From Comamonas sp. (lineage in GTDB: Bacteria; Pseudomonadota; Gammaproteobacteria; Burkholderiales; Burkholderiaceae_C): DNA of 8,239 nucleotides. The position numbers were made by a program, and so were the translations under genes. The notes under the pieces are model-generated. The model searched no databases. It was not told the DNA's origin and worked only from the letters and a program-made list of their open reading frames with translations. Shown in pieces: positions 1 to 7,191 of this stretch (the first letter of the stretch is position 1; the number at the start of each line of letters is the position of its first letter). The stretch lies in contig JAFAIY010000273.1 of assembly GCA_019236485.1 (NCBI GenBank), positions 1-8,239 on the forward strand, written 5' to 3'.

Positions 1-690
1 ACCATCAAGCCCGGCGACACTCTGATCAGGATTGGTCTGGAGAACGGCCAGAGCTGGAAAGACATTGCTCGTTGGAACAATCTGGACAACCCGAACGTGA
101 TCGAGGTCGGCCAGGTGGTGCGTGTGGTGCCGCCGGGTCGCGAGTCCTCCACTGCGGCTGCCTCGAGCAGCGCCGGCCGCGGCGTGGCTCCCGTGGTCGT
201 GGGCAGTGGCTCGGGCGCCAGTGCCTCCGGCACCAACGGCTCGAGCTCCAGCGCCTCAAGCTCCAGCGCTGCTGCCGCCACGCCCGCACCGGTCAACACC
301 ACGCCGGCCGCCAAGGGCGCTGACGATGTGGACTTCATCTGGCCCGCCCATGGAACGCTGATCGCGGGTTTCGATGATTCGCGCAACAAGGGCTACGACA
401 TCGGCGGCAAGGCCGGCGACCCCGTGGTGGCCGCCGCCGACGGACGCGTGGTGTATGCGGGTGCGGGTCTGCGCGGCTACGGCAACCTGATCATCCTCAA
501 GCACAACAACACCTATCTGACGGCCTATGCCCACAACCAGTCGCTGCTGGTCAAGGAAGACCAGACGGTGAAGAAGGGGCAGAAGATTGCCGAGATGGGC
601 AGCACCGATGCCGACCGCGTCAAGCTGCACTTCGAGGTGCGTCGCCAGGGCAAGCCCGTCGACCCCTCCCGCTATCTGCCGGCACGCTAA
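1..690 (+). CDS. nlpD: NlpD-like LysM/M23 lipoprotein, 5' truncated by window edge
   Basis: This is the 3' part of an envelope protein that in Proteobacteria activates the septal murein amidase AmiC during daughter-cell separation. The open frame runs from base 1 to TAA at 688-690 (229 residues visible); the start, signal peptide and lipobox lie upstream. Residues 1-45 match most of a LysM peptidoglycan-binding domain (TIKPGDTL, then [20 protein letters not shown]). Residues about 46-105 are a Ser/Ala/Gly-rich linker. Residues 111-229 are an M23 (LytM) domain ending in the NlpD-typical RYLPAR. Key metal ligands are missing: the HxxxD motif reads NKGYD (Asn129, Asp133) and HxH reads KLH (Lys208, His210), while His178 in YAHN remains. 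E. coli NlpD has a similarly degenerate site and has no hydrolase activity, so I infer an activator role. A generic M23 protein is the alternative, but the domain order and C-terminus favour NlpD. Confidence 0.88.
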   Translation, partial: TIKPGDTLIRIGLENGQSWKDIARWNNLDNPNVIEVGQVVRVVPPGRESSTAAASSSAGRGVAPVVVGSGSGASASGTNGSSSSASSSSAAAATPAPVNTTPAAKGADDVDFIWPAHGTLIAGFDDSRNKGYDIGGKAGDPVVAAADGRVVYAGAGLRGYGNLIILKHNNTYLTAYAHNQSLLVKEDQTVKKGQKIAEMGSTDADRVKLHFEVRRQGKPVDPSRYLPAR

Positions 691-692
691 GC

Positions 693-1748
693 ATGGCGGC
701 ACAACGCAAGCAAGCCTCACAAGCCCCTGCCCCGCAGGGGCTTGTGTCTTCTGTGGTCGATCAGAGCTGGGACGAGGGCGCGGAAGACGCCATCGCGGGC
801 GCCGAGGTCGAGCAGCGCGAGCTGCTGGTGAGCGCCGAGCACCATGGCCAGCGCGTGGACAAGGTGCTGGCGCAGGGGGTGTCCGAGTTCTCGCGCAGCT
901 ATCTGCAGCAGCTGCTGGCCGATGGCGCCGTCACGCTCAACGGCAAGGTGCTGGCCAAGCCTTCGGTCAAGGTGGCCGTGGGCGATCGGCTGCGCGTGGA
1001 AATGCGTCCCACCCAGCAGAGCATGGCCTTTCAGCCCGAGGCCATGGATTTGCAGGTGGTCTACGAGGACGAGGATCTGCTGGTCATCAACAAGCCCGCG
1101 GGCCTGGTGGTGCATCCGGCGCCCGGCAACTGGACCGGGACTCTGCTCAACGGCCTGCTGGCGCGCGATGAAAAAGCGCGCCAGGTGCCGCGGGCCGGCA
1201 TCGTCCACCGGTTGGACAAGGACACCAGCGGCCTGATGGTGGTGGCGCGCAACCGCAGCACCATGGATGCGCTAATCAAAATGATAGCGGCGCGCGATGT
1301 GAGCCGCCAGTACCTGGCGCTGGCGCACAAGGAATGGGGGGCGCGCAAGCGCCGCGAGGTGGATGCACCCATAGGTCGCGACCCGCGCAACCGTTTGCGC
1401 ATGGCCGTGGTGGATCTGAATCTGCACCCGGGCAAGGCCGCGCGCACCGACTTCGACTGGCTGGCCGGCGATGCCTCGCACAGCCTGGTGCGCTGCACGC
1501 TGCACACGGGGCGCACCCACCAGATTCGCGTGCACATGGCTTCGCTGGGCCATCCGCTGGTGGCCGACGCGCTGTATGGCGGCCATGCCGAGGGCGGGCT
1601 CGAGCGCCAGGCCCTGCATGCTTTTAGGCTGGCCTTCGCACATCCGGTGACGCATCGGCCGCTGGAGCTGTATGCGCCGCTGCCGCAAGACATGGCTGGC
1701 GCACTGGATTTATGGGGCCTGCGTTACAATCCTCCCGAAAGCCTCTGA
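693..1748 (+). CDS. rluD: 23S rRNA pseudouridine synthase RluD
   Basis: RluD converts uridines 1911, 1915 and 1917 in helix 69 of 23S rRNA to pseudouridine. The protein has an S4 RNA-binding domain at about residues 52-104 (GQRVDKVLAQG onward) and a RluA-family catalytic domain at about 110-335. The signature HRLDKDTSG contains the catalytic Asp175, and LHTGRTHQIRVHMA (RluD/RluA type) follows. Length (351 residues from ATG 693) is slightly above E. coli RluD (326); the excess is an N-terminal leader of about 45 residues. The start is uncertain: ATG 693 lies two bases after the nlpD stop with no Shine-Dalgarno, and a strong hairpin covers codons 9-18. GTG codons at 744 and 753 are in-frame alternatives, with AGGGG just upstream of 744. 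The neighbours usual in other bacteria (bamD, pgeF/yfiH) are not seen here, so a RluD paralogue remains possible. The family call is firm; the start is not. Confidence 0.9.
   Translation: MAAQRKQASQAPAPQGLVSSVVDQSWDEGAEDAIAGAEVEQRELLVSAEHHGQRVDKVLAQGVSEFSRSYLQQLLADGAVTLNGKVLAKPSVKVAVGDRLRVEMRPTQQSMAFQPEAMDLQVVYEDEDLLVINKPAGLVVHPAPGNWTGTLLNGLLARDEKARQVPRAGIVHRLDKDTSGLMVVARNRSTMDALIKMIAARDVSRQYLALAHKEWGARKRREVDAPIGRDPRNRLRMAVVDLNLHPGKAARTDFDWLAGDASHSLVRCTLHTGRTHQIRVHMASLGHPLVADALYGGHAEGGLERQALHAFRLAFAHPVTHRPLELYAPLPQDMAGALDLWGLRYNPPESL
718..746 (+). terminator. Perfect 13-bp hairpin, possible nlpD terminator or rluD leader structure
   Basis: Bases 718-730 pair perfectly with 734-746 around a CCC loop, and the core is AAGCCCCTGC/GCAGGGGCTT. 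The stem resembles the GC-rich stem of an intrinsic terminator and lies 28 bases after the nlpD stop. However, the downstream tract is only TCTTCT, a weak U-run, and the hairpin falls inside the reading frame of rluD if ATG 693 is the start. It may attenuate read-through from nlpD or hide the rluD start region. Confidence 0.5.
1725..1730 (+). promoter_or_regulatory. Candidate -10 box (TACAAT) upstream of scpB
   Basis: TACAAT matches the sigma-70 -10 consensus at 5 of 6 positions and lies inside the last codons of rluD, about 118 bases before the scpB ATG. No good -35 is seen: 17 bases upstream stands CACTGG, and 15 bases upstream CTGGAT. The 99-base gap between rluD and scpB makes an independent promoter reasonable, but this is a weak call. 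Confidence 0.3.
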
Positions 1749-1847
1749 CCATCGCTCGCATGGCACTTCCGGGGCGCTTCCCTCTCTTCTTTGAATCAGG
1801 CGTCCCACCGAGATAGGTGCGACAGCCGCTCCCGAAACGCTGCGCCC

Positions 1848-2911
<1,064 letters not shown>

Positions 2912-2915
<4 letters not shown>

Positions 2916-4516
2916 GCAACGAGACATCGAATCAGATGCCAGAACCCGCCTCCGCTTCGCCTGAAGCCGAGCCGCAGAAAAAGCCCCGCAAGCCGCGTGT
3001 GGCCAAGCCCAAGGACGAGGCCGGGAAAAAGCCGGCCGCGCCGCGCAAGCGTGCCGCCGCCAAGACGCCGGCTGCCGATGCCGTGCCCGCCGAGATGGCG
3101 GAAGCCGTCGAAGCCAAGCCCGCCCCGCGCAAGCGCAGCGTCAAGCCGCGCCAGACCGAGCCGGTGGAGGCCGTGTCGGCCGCAGCCGAGCTGGAGGAGG
3201 TCGCGCTCGAGCCGGTCGCCGAGGCCGAGTTCGATGCTGCGGAAACAGTAGCTGCCGACGCGGATGCCGAACAGGCTGTGGTGCAAAAGCCTTCCAAGCA
3301 GGAGCGCAAGGGGCAGAGCATTGGCTTTGCCGATGTGATCTCCGGCGAATTCGATGAGGAAGAGGAAGACGGCAATGTCATGCCCGCCAAGCGCGTGCTG
3401 GCGCCGCAGATGGACTCTCCCAAGCTGCACAAGGTGCTGGCCCAGGCCGGCATGGGCTCGCGCCTGGAGATGGAGCAACTGATCCTCGAAGGCCGCATTT
3501 CCGTCAACAACGAGCCGGCCCATATCGGCCAGCGCGTGCAGTTTGGCGACGTGGTCAAGGTCAATGGCAAGCCCATCCGCTTCCGCATCGATCCGCCGCC
3601 GGCGCGCGTGATCGCCTATCACAAGCCCGTGGGCGAGGTGGTCACCCATGACGATCCGCAGAACCGCCCCACGGTGTTCCGCAAGCTGCCCAAGCTGCAG
3701 CACGGCAAGTGGCAGTCTGTCGGCCGCCTGGATTTGAATACCGAAGGCCTGCTGCTGTTCACGAGTTCGGGCGAACTCGCCAACTCGCTGATGCACCCGC
3801 GCTTCGGTCTGGAGCGTGAATACGCGGCCCGCGTGCTGGGCGCGCTGAGCAAGGAAGAAAAGCAGCGCCTGCTGGATGGCGTGCAGCTCGAGGACGGCGA
3901 AGCCAGCTTCGGCGCCGTGGAAGACGGCGGCGGCGAAGGTGCCAACTGCTGGTACCGCGTGACCATCTCCGAAGGCCGCAACCGCGAAGTGCGCCGAATG
4001 TTCGAGGCCGTGGGTCATGCGGTGAGCCGCCTGATCCGCATCCGCTACGGCGCCATGATGCTGCCGCGCGGCCTCAAGCGCGGCGCCTGGGTGGAGCTGG
4101 ACCAGGCCGATATCCAGGCTCTGATGTCGGCTGCCGGTGTGAAGGAGCGTGCGCCTATCGAACGGAATAGTGGTGCCGGTCGCGGCGCCAACAACCGCGG
4201 CGGTCGCAACAGCCGCGGCGGTGGTCGTGGCAATGACATGAATGCCGACCGTGCTCCGCAGGGCCGTCGCGAAGGAGGTGGTCAGCGCCGCGGCGAATGG
4301 GATGGCAACCGTCCCGCGCCCAGCGGCATGCTGGGCGACAGCCCGCGCGGCAAGGGCGGTCGCTCCGGTGGCGGTGCGGGTCGCTCGCAGGGCAATCAGC
4401 CCGATCCCATGCGCACCTCGGTGGGCTATATCGGTGGCGACAGCCTCTCGCGCGCTCGCCAGAATGCCAAGCGCCGTCCCGGCGGCGGCGGTGGTGGTCG
4501 CCGCGGCGGTCGCTAA
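2912..4516 (+). CDS. rluB: 23S rRNA pseudouridine synthase RluB with extended tails
   Basis: RluB makes pseudouridine 2605 in 23S rRNA. The start ATG at 2912 shares ATGA with the scpB stop, which suggests translational coupling. The 534 residues split into three parts. Residues 1-166 are a charged Lys/Ala/Pro/Glu-rich region, probably disordered, with a hydrophobic patch at G134-F150 ([14 protein letters not shown]). Residues 167-410 are the enzyme: an S4 domain at about 169-225 ([13 protein letters not shown], then [14 protein letters not shown]) and a RsuA/RluB/E/F catalytic domain with [13 protein letters not shown], where Asp274 is the catalytic residue, and [16 protein letters not shown] downstream. 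Residues about 415-534 are a Gly/Arg-rich, strongly basic tail with RGG-like repeats and one less simple segment near M500-Y506. The E. coli enzyme is about 290 residues, so nearly half of this protein is tail. RluE/RluF or RsuA are less likely given the scpB neighbour and the Arg-rich tail. Confidence 0.92.
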
Positions 4517-4574
4517 AAAGGCGTCCGTAAGGATTTGAGTGCTGCCTGGACTTCAAGGTCTATGGCGGCACCGC

Positions 4575-4580
4575 TAAAAT
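4575..4580 (+). promoter_or_regulatory. Candidate -10 box (TAAAAT) for ndk
   Basis: TAAAAT in GCTAAAATC lies 59 bases before the ndk ATG in a locally AT-rich stretch that contrasts with the surrounding GC-rich coding DNA. It matches the -10 consensus at 5 of 6 positions. The -35 region is poor (TTCAAG at 4552-4557, 17-base spacer). The 122-base gap after rluB and the expectation that ndk is well expressed support a promoter here. Confidence 0.4.
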
Positions 4581-4624
4581 CAACTGTTTTGCTTTTTCGG
4601 CAAAAACCCATAGTAACCCTGATT

Positions 4625-4630
4625 AGGAAA
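4625..4630 (+). promoter_or_regulatory. Shine-Dalgarno of ndk
   Basis: AGGAAA sits 8 bases before ATG 4639. It fixes the ndk start and is one of the clearest ribosome binding sites in the window, in keeping with a well-expressed gene. Confidence 0.75.
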
Positions 4631-4638
4631 TAATCATC

Positions 4639-5064
4639 ATGGCTATCGAACGTACCCTCTCCATCATCAAGCCCGACGCAGTTGCCAAGAACGTGATCGG
4701 CCAAATCTACGCCCGTTTCGAAGCCGCCGGCCTGAAGGTCGTGGCCGCCAAGATGGCTCACCTGTCGCGTGGCGAAGCCGAGCAGTTCTATGCCGTGCAC
4801 GCTGCACGTCCTTTCTTCAAGGACCTGGTGGACTTCATGATCTCCGGCCCCGTGATGATCCAGGCCCTGGAAGGCGAGAACGCCATCCTGAAGAACCGCG
4901 AACTGATGGGCGCCACCGACCCCAAGAAGGCCGAGAAGGGCACCATCCGCGCCGACTTCGCCGACAGCATCGACGCCAACGCCGTGCACGGCTCCGACGC
5001 TGCTGAAACCGCTGCTGTGGAAGTTGCCTTCTTCTTCCCCGGCATGAACGTTTACTCGCGTTAA
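4639..5064 (+). CDS. ndk: Nucleoside diphosphate kinase
   Basis: Ndk moves the gamma-phosphate of ATP onto other nucleoside diphosphates through a phosphohistidine intermediate and so balances the cytoplasmic (d)NTP pools. The 141-residue protein is of normal family length. It begins with the typical [18 protein letters not shown] and carries the active-site signature NAVHGSDA, with the phosphorylated His117 at the same number as in E. coli. [20 protein letters not shown] contributes conserved nucleotide-binding residues. Codon use is strongly biased to C/G-ending codons, as expected for a highly expressed gene. It has a clear Shine-Dalgarno (AGGAAA) and a promoter-like leader, and is followed by a large hairpin before rlmN. 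Confidence 0.97.
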   Translation: MAIERTLSIIKPDAVAKNVIGQIYARFEAAGLKVVAAKMAHLSRGEAEQFYAVHAARPFFKDLVDFMISGPVMIQALEGENAILKNRELMGATDPKKAEKGTIRADFADSIDANAVHGSDAAETAAVEVAFFFPGMNVYSR

Positions 5065-5079
5065 TCCGCGCAAGCTTTA

Positions 5080-5144
5080 CAGCATGCTCTCGCTGACGCC
5101 AGGGCTTCGCATTGGCGAAGCCGGTGTCAGCGTCGACAATGCTG
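5080..5144 (+). other. Long bipartite inverted repeat between ndk and rlmN
   Basis: The inner stem pairs 5091-5100 and 5103-5110 with 5115-5122 and 5123-5132 around an ATTG loop: 18 base pairs including one G-T, with a 2-base bulge (5101-5102). An outer stem of CAGCAT (5080-5085) with ATGCTG (5139-5144) encloses it. A further small hairpin follows (GCCAC 5145-5149 with GTGGC 5153-5157). There is no U-run directly after, so this is not a classic intrinsic terminator. It could shield the 3' end of ndk mRNA, act as a Rho-independent pause site, or dampen read-through into rlmN. Confidence 0.55.
5112..5140 (+). promoter_or_regulatory. Weak candidate promoter for rlmN
   Basis: TTGGCG (5112-5117) and GACAAT (5135-5140) are 17 bases apart and each match the sigma-70 consensus at 4 of 6 positions. 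They lie inside the hairpin region, 53 bases before the rlmN ATG. This may be chance; read-through from ndk is the alternative. Confidence 0.25.
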
Positions 5145-5192
5145 GCCACGGCGTGGCAAAACCGTTAGCAAGACGCCTCGCCACATGCCGCT

Positions 5193-6314
5193 ATGACTAC
5201 CAATTTGCTTGATTTTGACCTCGAAGGACTGACCGCATACTGCGAGCAGCTCGGGGAGAAGCGTTTCCGTGCGACGCAGCTGTTCCGCTGGATTCACCAG
5301 CGCGGCGCCTCGGATTTCGACCAGATGACCGATCTGGCCAAGTCCCTGCGCGAAAAGCTCAAGAGCCGGGCCCATATCACCGCGCTGCCCGTGGTGACCG
5401 AGCATGTCTCGGCCGACGGCACCGTGAAATGGCTGTTCGATGTGGGTGACGGCAATGCCGTCGAATCCGTTTTCATTCCTGAGGACGACCGTGGCACGCT
5501 GTGTGTCTCGTCCCAGGCCGGTTGCGCCGTGGGCTGCCGCTTTTGCTCGACGGGGCATCAGGGCTTCAGCCGCAACCTCAATACCGGCGAAATCCTCGCC
5601 CAGCTCTGGTATGCCGAGCATTCGCTGCGCAAGCGTTTCGGCACCGAGGAACGCATCATCTCCAATGTGGTGATGATGGGCATGGGCGAGCCGCTGCAGA
5701 ATTACGGCGCGCTGGTGCCGGCGCTGCGCGTGATGCTGGACGACCACGGCTACGGCCTGTCGCGCCGCCGCGTGACCGTGTCCACCTCGGGCGTGGTGCC
5801 CATGATGGATCGCCTGTCGCAGGACTGCGCCGTGGCGCTGGCCGTGTCGCTGCACGCGCCCAACGATCCGCTGCGCGACAACCTTGTGCCGCTGAACAAG
5901 AAGTATCCGATCGCCGAACTGCTGGACGCCTGCGAGCGCTACCTGGAGTTCGCGCCGCGCGACTTCATCACCTTTGAATATTGCATGCTCGACGGCGTCA
6001 ACGACCAGCCCGAGCATGCGCGCCAGCTGATAGAGTTGGTGCGCGCGCGCGGCGACGGCAAGAGCTGGTGCAAGTTCAACCTGATTCCGTTCAATCCCTT
6101 CCCCGCTTCGGGGCTGCTGCGCTCGCCTGCGGCCCGGGTGACCGAGTTCGCGACCCTGCTCAGCAATGCCGGCATCGTGACCACGGTGCGCAAGACGCGC
6201 GGCGACGATATTGACGCGGCCTGCGGCCAGCTGGCCGGGGATGTGAAAGACAGAACGCGCGCTGCCGAGCGCATGGCAAAGCAGCGCACCATCACGCTCA
6301 AGCAGGTGTCTTGA
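5193..6314 (+). CDS. rlmN: Dual-specificity 23S rRNA/tRNA adenine-C2 methyltransferase RlmN
   Basis: RlmN is a radical-SAM enzyme that makes m2A2503 in the peptidyl-transferase centre of 23S rRNA and m2A37 in some tRNAs. The 373-residue protein starts with the family N-terminus ([10 protein letters not shown], then [19 protein letters not shown]). The 4Fe-4S cluster motif is CxxxCxxC at Cys111, Cys115 and Cys118 ([12 protein letters not shown]). Cys104 (LCVSSQAG) corresponds to E. coli Cys118, and Cys344 ([12 protein letters not shown]) to the methyl-carrying Cys355. [12 protein letters not shown] and [12 protein letters not shown] (SAM-binding region) are conserved, so all expected catalytic residues are present. 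ATG 5193 fits the family N-terminus, though no Shine-Dalgarno is seen. The stop at 6312-6314 lies 25 bases before pilF, suggesting co-transcription. Cfr, a resistance paralogue that modifies C8, is unlikely given the housekeeping context and RlmN-type N-terminus. Confidence 0.96.
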   Translation: MTTNLLDFDLEGLTAYCEQLGEKRFRATQLFRWIHQRGASDFDQMTDLAKSLREKLKSRAHITALPVVTEHVSADGTVKWLFDVGDGNAVESVFIPEDDRGTLCVSSQAGCAVGCRFCSTGHQGFSRNLNTGEILAQLWYAEHSLRKRFGTEERIISNVVMMGMGEPLQNYGALVPALRVMLDDHGYGLSRRRVTVSTSGVVPMMDRLSQDCAVALAVSLHAPNDPLRDNLVPLNKKYPIAELLDACERYLEFAPRDFITFEYCMLDGVNDQPEHARQLIELVRARGDGKSWCKFNLIPFNPFPASGLLRSPAARVTEFATLLSNAGIVTTVRKTRGDDIDAACGQLAGDVKDRTRAAERMAKQRTITLKQVS

Positions 6315-6327
6315 GGGAGTTTTGAGC

Positions 6328-6333
6328 AAAGGA
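6328..6333 (+). promoter_or_regulatory. Shine-Dalgarno deciding the pilF start
   Basis: AAAGGA lies 6 bases before ATG 6340. It supports that ATG over the in-frame TTG at 6322, whose nearest purine-rich stretch (GGGAG) is only about two bases away. Confidence 0.6.
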
Positions 6334-6339
6334 CAGCAC

Positions 6340-7191
6340 ATGAAGGCAGGGGTAGGGCGACCGGTTGGCAAGCATTGGGGCCTGTGGGTCCGATGGGGAG
6401 TGCCGGTTGCGGCCGCGGCGCTGTTGGGCTGCACCAGCACGACCACCACCACGACCTCGTCGACCTCGGTGCCCCAGGCCTCGGTGGTGGGTACCGCCTC
6501 TCCTCAGGTGGCCGACGCCAACCGCCGTGCCCAGATCCGTCTGGAGCTGGCAGCCAACTACTTCCAGGCCGGGCGTCTGGACGTGGCCATGGAGGAGGTC
6601 GGTCAGGCGCTGTCCGCCAAGCCCGATTACGCCGATGCCTATGGCCTGCTGGGGCTGATCCTGATGCAGAACCAGGACTGGGCCCAGGCCGACATCGCCA
6701 TGCGCAAGGCCATAGACCTCAATCCCAGGGACGGCAACCAGATCCACAACTACGGCTGGATGCAGTGCCAGCAAAAGCATTTCGACAGCGCCCAGCAATG
6801 GTTTGACAAGGCGCTGCAGGCGCCCGGCTACCGCGAGCAGCCCAAGACCCTGCTGGCCAAGGGCATGTGCTATCAGCAGGCGGGCCAGCTGGATCAGGCC
6901 TACGAGAGCATGTTCCGCGCCTATGAAATGGATGTGGGCAATCCGGCCGCGGGCTACAGCCTGGCAAATGTGCTCTGGCTCAAGGGTGATCTGAAAAAAG
7001 CCCAGTTCTACATCCGGCGCTTGAATAACAATAGCAACCAGTCCAGTGCAGAAAGCCTGTGGCTGGGAATCAAGATCGACAAGGCGGTGCACGACGAGAT
7101 TGGCGTGCGACAGCTTGCCGATCAGTTGCGCGACCGCTTCCCGCAGTCGCGCCAGTGGCTGGCATACGAGCGCGGAGCCTTCAATGAGTGA
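6340..7191 (+). CDS. pilF: Type IV pilus biogenesis lipoprotein PilF (pilotin, TPR protein)
   Basis: PilF (PilW in Neisseria) is an outer-membrane lipoprotein that helps the secretin PilQ localise and multimerise. The 283-residue protein from ATG 6340 has a signal peptide with a hydrophobic core (VPVAAAALLG) and lipobox LLGC with Cys31 as the predicted lipidated residue; Thr at +2 fits outer-membrane sorting. A Thr/Ser tract (STTTTTTSSTS) follows as a tether. The rest reads as successive TPR-like helical pairs from about residue 62: RLELAANYFQAGRLDVAMEE, KPDYADAYGLLGLILMQN, LNPRDGNQIHNYGWMQCQ, LLAKGMCYQQAGQLDQAYES. Pseudomonas PilF is 252 residues, so the length is similar. It lies between rlmN and rodZ, the usual betaproteobacterial position, and overlaps rodZ by 8 bases. 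A generic TPR lipoprotein is the fallback, but context and lipobox favour PilF. Confidence 0.9.
   Translation: MKAGVGRPVGKHWGLWVRWGVPVAAAALLGCTSTTTTTTSSTSVPQASVVGTASPQVADANRRAQIRLELAANYFQAGRLDVAMEEVGQALSAKPDYADAYGLLGLILMQNQDWAQADIAMRKAIDLNPRDGNQIHNYGWMQCQQKHFDSAQQWFDKALQAPGYREQPKTLLAKGMCYQQAGQLDQAYESMFRAYEMDVGNPAAGYSLANVLWLKGDLKKAQFYIRRLNNNSNQSSAESLWLGIKIDKAVHDEIGVRQLADQLRDRFPQSRQWLAYERGAFNE

Noticed and set aside
156..291. Ser/Ala/Gly codon repeats in nlpD as a possible tandem repeat
   Set aside because: The repetition is codon-level low complexity of a linker; I see no fixed repeat unit.
1791..1847. TTG start giving ScpB 19 extra residues
   Set aside because: The extra residues do not resemble ScpB, no Shine-Dalgarno precedes TTG, and family homology begins at ATG 1848.
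4539..4571. Possible rluB terminator (GTGCTGCC with GGCGGCAC)
   Set aside because: The stem is 8 bp with a G-T pair and a 17-base loop, and no U-run follows; it runs straight into the likely ndk -10 box.
6322..6339. TTG start giving PilF six extra residues
   Set aside because: ATG 6340 has a better spaced Shine-Dalgarno (AAAGGA), and the signal peptide is complete from there.
5127..6452. 441-residue open frame on the minus strand
   Set aside because: Antisense shadow of rlmN, whose iron-sulfur motif and full-length homology are unmistakable; the minus-strand product has shadow-type composition.
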